A stretch of DNA of 8,123 nt from JALVCQ01 sp964452325. Its GTDB lineage: Bacteria > Bacteroidota > Bacteroidia > JAADEI01 > JALVCQ01. The notes below the pieces were generated by a model that did no database searches, had not been told where the DNA came from, and saw nothing but the letters and a program-made list of their open reading frames with translations. The stretch's first letter is position 1. The number at the start of each line of letters is the position of its first letter. The stretch is from contig CAYVLB010000086.1 of NCBI GenBank assembly GCA_964452325.1, forward strand, positions 1 through 8,123, read 5' to 3'. The position numbers and the translations under genes are program-made. Below, piece by piece: positions 7,766 through 8,123 of the stretch.

Positions 7766-7810
7766 ATCATAGCTGTGGACTTGTTATTTTTCAGTGCTAA
7801 TTTTGTTTTT

Positions 7811-8123
7811 GTGAAATTGCGTCGATGGTGGTTGCGTGGTGGCGTGTTGGGAATGTTGTGGGTATTTCTATGGGGATTTTACGGGAAGGAATGGGGTTGG
7901 TATAGGGGGTTGGAGTGGGTATGGATGAAATGGGTAGGTTATCAGCTTTCGAATCATTTGGAATTTTCGATTCGATGGATGGATCGGTGGGTTGGTGCGT
8001 GGGAGTTGCAAGAGGGTGCTTCCCCGATGGTGGAGGAAGGCTTGGCGCGGGGACGTGAGCATCAGTTATATTTGTTTGGATATCGGGGGGGGCAGCTCAT
8101 ATTCTGGTATACACAGCAGTATC
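7811..8123 (+). CDS. N-terminal part of a membrane protein, possibly a sensor histidine kinase; cut by window edge
   Basis: The plus-strand frame is open from the stop at 7763-7765 to the window end. I place the start at GTG 7811, which gives a KLRR basic stretch before a hydrophobic segment (residues about 11-24, GVLGMLWVFLWGFY), a classic inner-membrane anchor with the N-terminus inside. The first in-frame ATG (7853) would cut into this segment; TTG 7781 and GTG 7775 are alternatives further upstream. About 104 residues are visible, including 13 tryptophans concentrated in the first 65. The segment HQLYLFGYRGGQLIFWYTQQ near the edge recalls the extracytoplasmic part of Bacteroidota sensor kinases, where a 'LFxYxxxxLxFW' stretch is common, but no kinase motif is reached. 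It is transcribed divergently from the kynurenine cluster. The CDS itself is likely; the kinase idea is a guess from pattern and layout. Confidence 0.65.
   Translation, partial: MKLRRWWLRGGVLGMLWVFLWGFYGKEWGWYRGLEWVWMKWVGYQLSNHLEFSIRWMDRWVGAWELQEGASPMVEEGLARGREHQLYLFGYRGGQLIFWYTQQY

Noticed and set aside
7868..8062. 64-codon minus-strand frame at the right end
   Set aside because: The opposite plus-strand frame is longer, unbroken to the window edge and has a sensible basic stretch plus membrane segment; the minus frame is proline- and serine-rich filler from the complementary G-rich strand.

Overview
The window looks like ordinary chromosome from a member of the Bacteroidota. The evidence is the lack of Shine-Dalgarno sequences in front of the genes, a TAnnTTTG-type promoter element, a secreted cyclophilin with a long insert, and a putative lipoprotein with a charged stretch after its cysteine. 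Assignment below phylum is not possible from the sequence alone.

Six genes lie head to tail on the minus strand and cover almost everything from 7699 down to position 1. In transcription order they are: a putative exported lipoprotein of unknown function (7699-6677), ACMS decarboxylase (6628-5597), kynureninase (5584-4319), kynurenine 3-monooxygenase (4306-2891), an exported cyclophilin-type peptidyl-prolyl isomerase (2835-2176), and the large subunit of carbamoyl-phosphate synthase (2136 to the window edge, C-terminal third missing). Gaps are 48, 12, 12, 55 and 39 bp with no visible terminator, so one transcription unit is plausible. The three middle genes, with 12-bp gaps, are the firmest co-transcribed block.

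The three middle genes form the core of the 'animal-type' kynurenine pathway for tryptophan breakdown. KMO makes 3-hydroxykynurenine, kynureninase releases 3-hydroxyanthranilate and alanine, and ACMSD decarboxylates aminocarboxymuconate semialdehyde so that carbon flows to catabolism and less forms quinolinate for NAD. The enzymes for the first two steps (tryptophan 2,3-dioxygenase and kynurenine formamidase) and the ring-opening 3-hydroxyanthranilate dioxygenase are not in the window and must be encoded elsewhere if the route is complete. All three enzymes keep the catalytic residues I could locate. The cyclophilin and carB have no obvious link to the pathway and may simply be downstream neighbours.

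A divergent 111-bp intergenic region (7700-7810) separates this cluster from a plus-strand gene that runs off the right edge. It holds a candidate minus-strand -7 element inside a 12-bp palindrome, plus a short direct repeat. The plus-strand gene begins with a basic stretch, a membrane segment and an unusually tryptophan-rich region. It could be the start of a membrane sensor kinase, but too little is visible to decide. No RNA genes, insertion sequences, CRISPR arrays or broken genes were seen.
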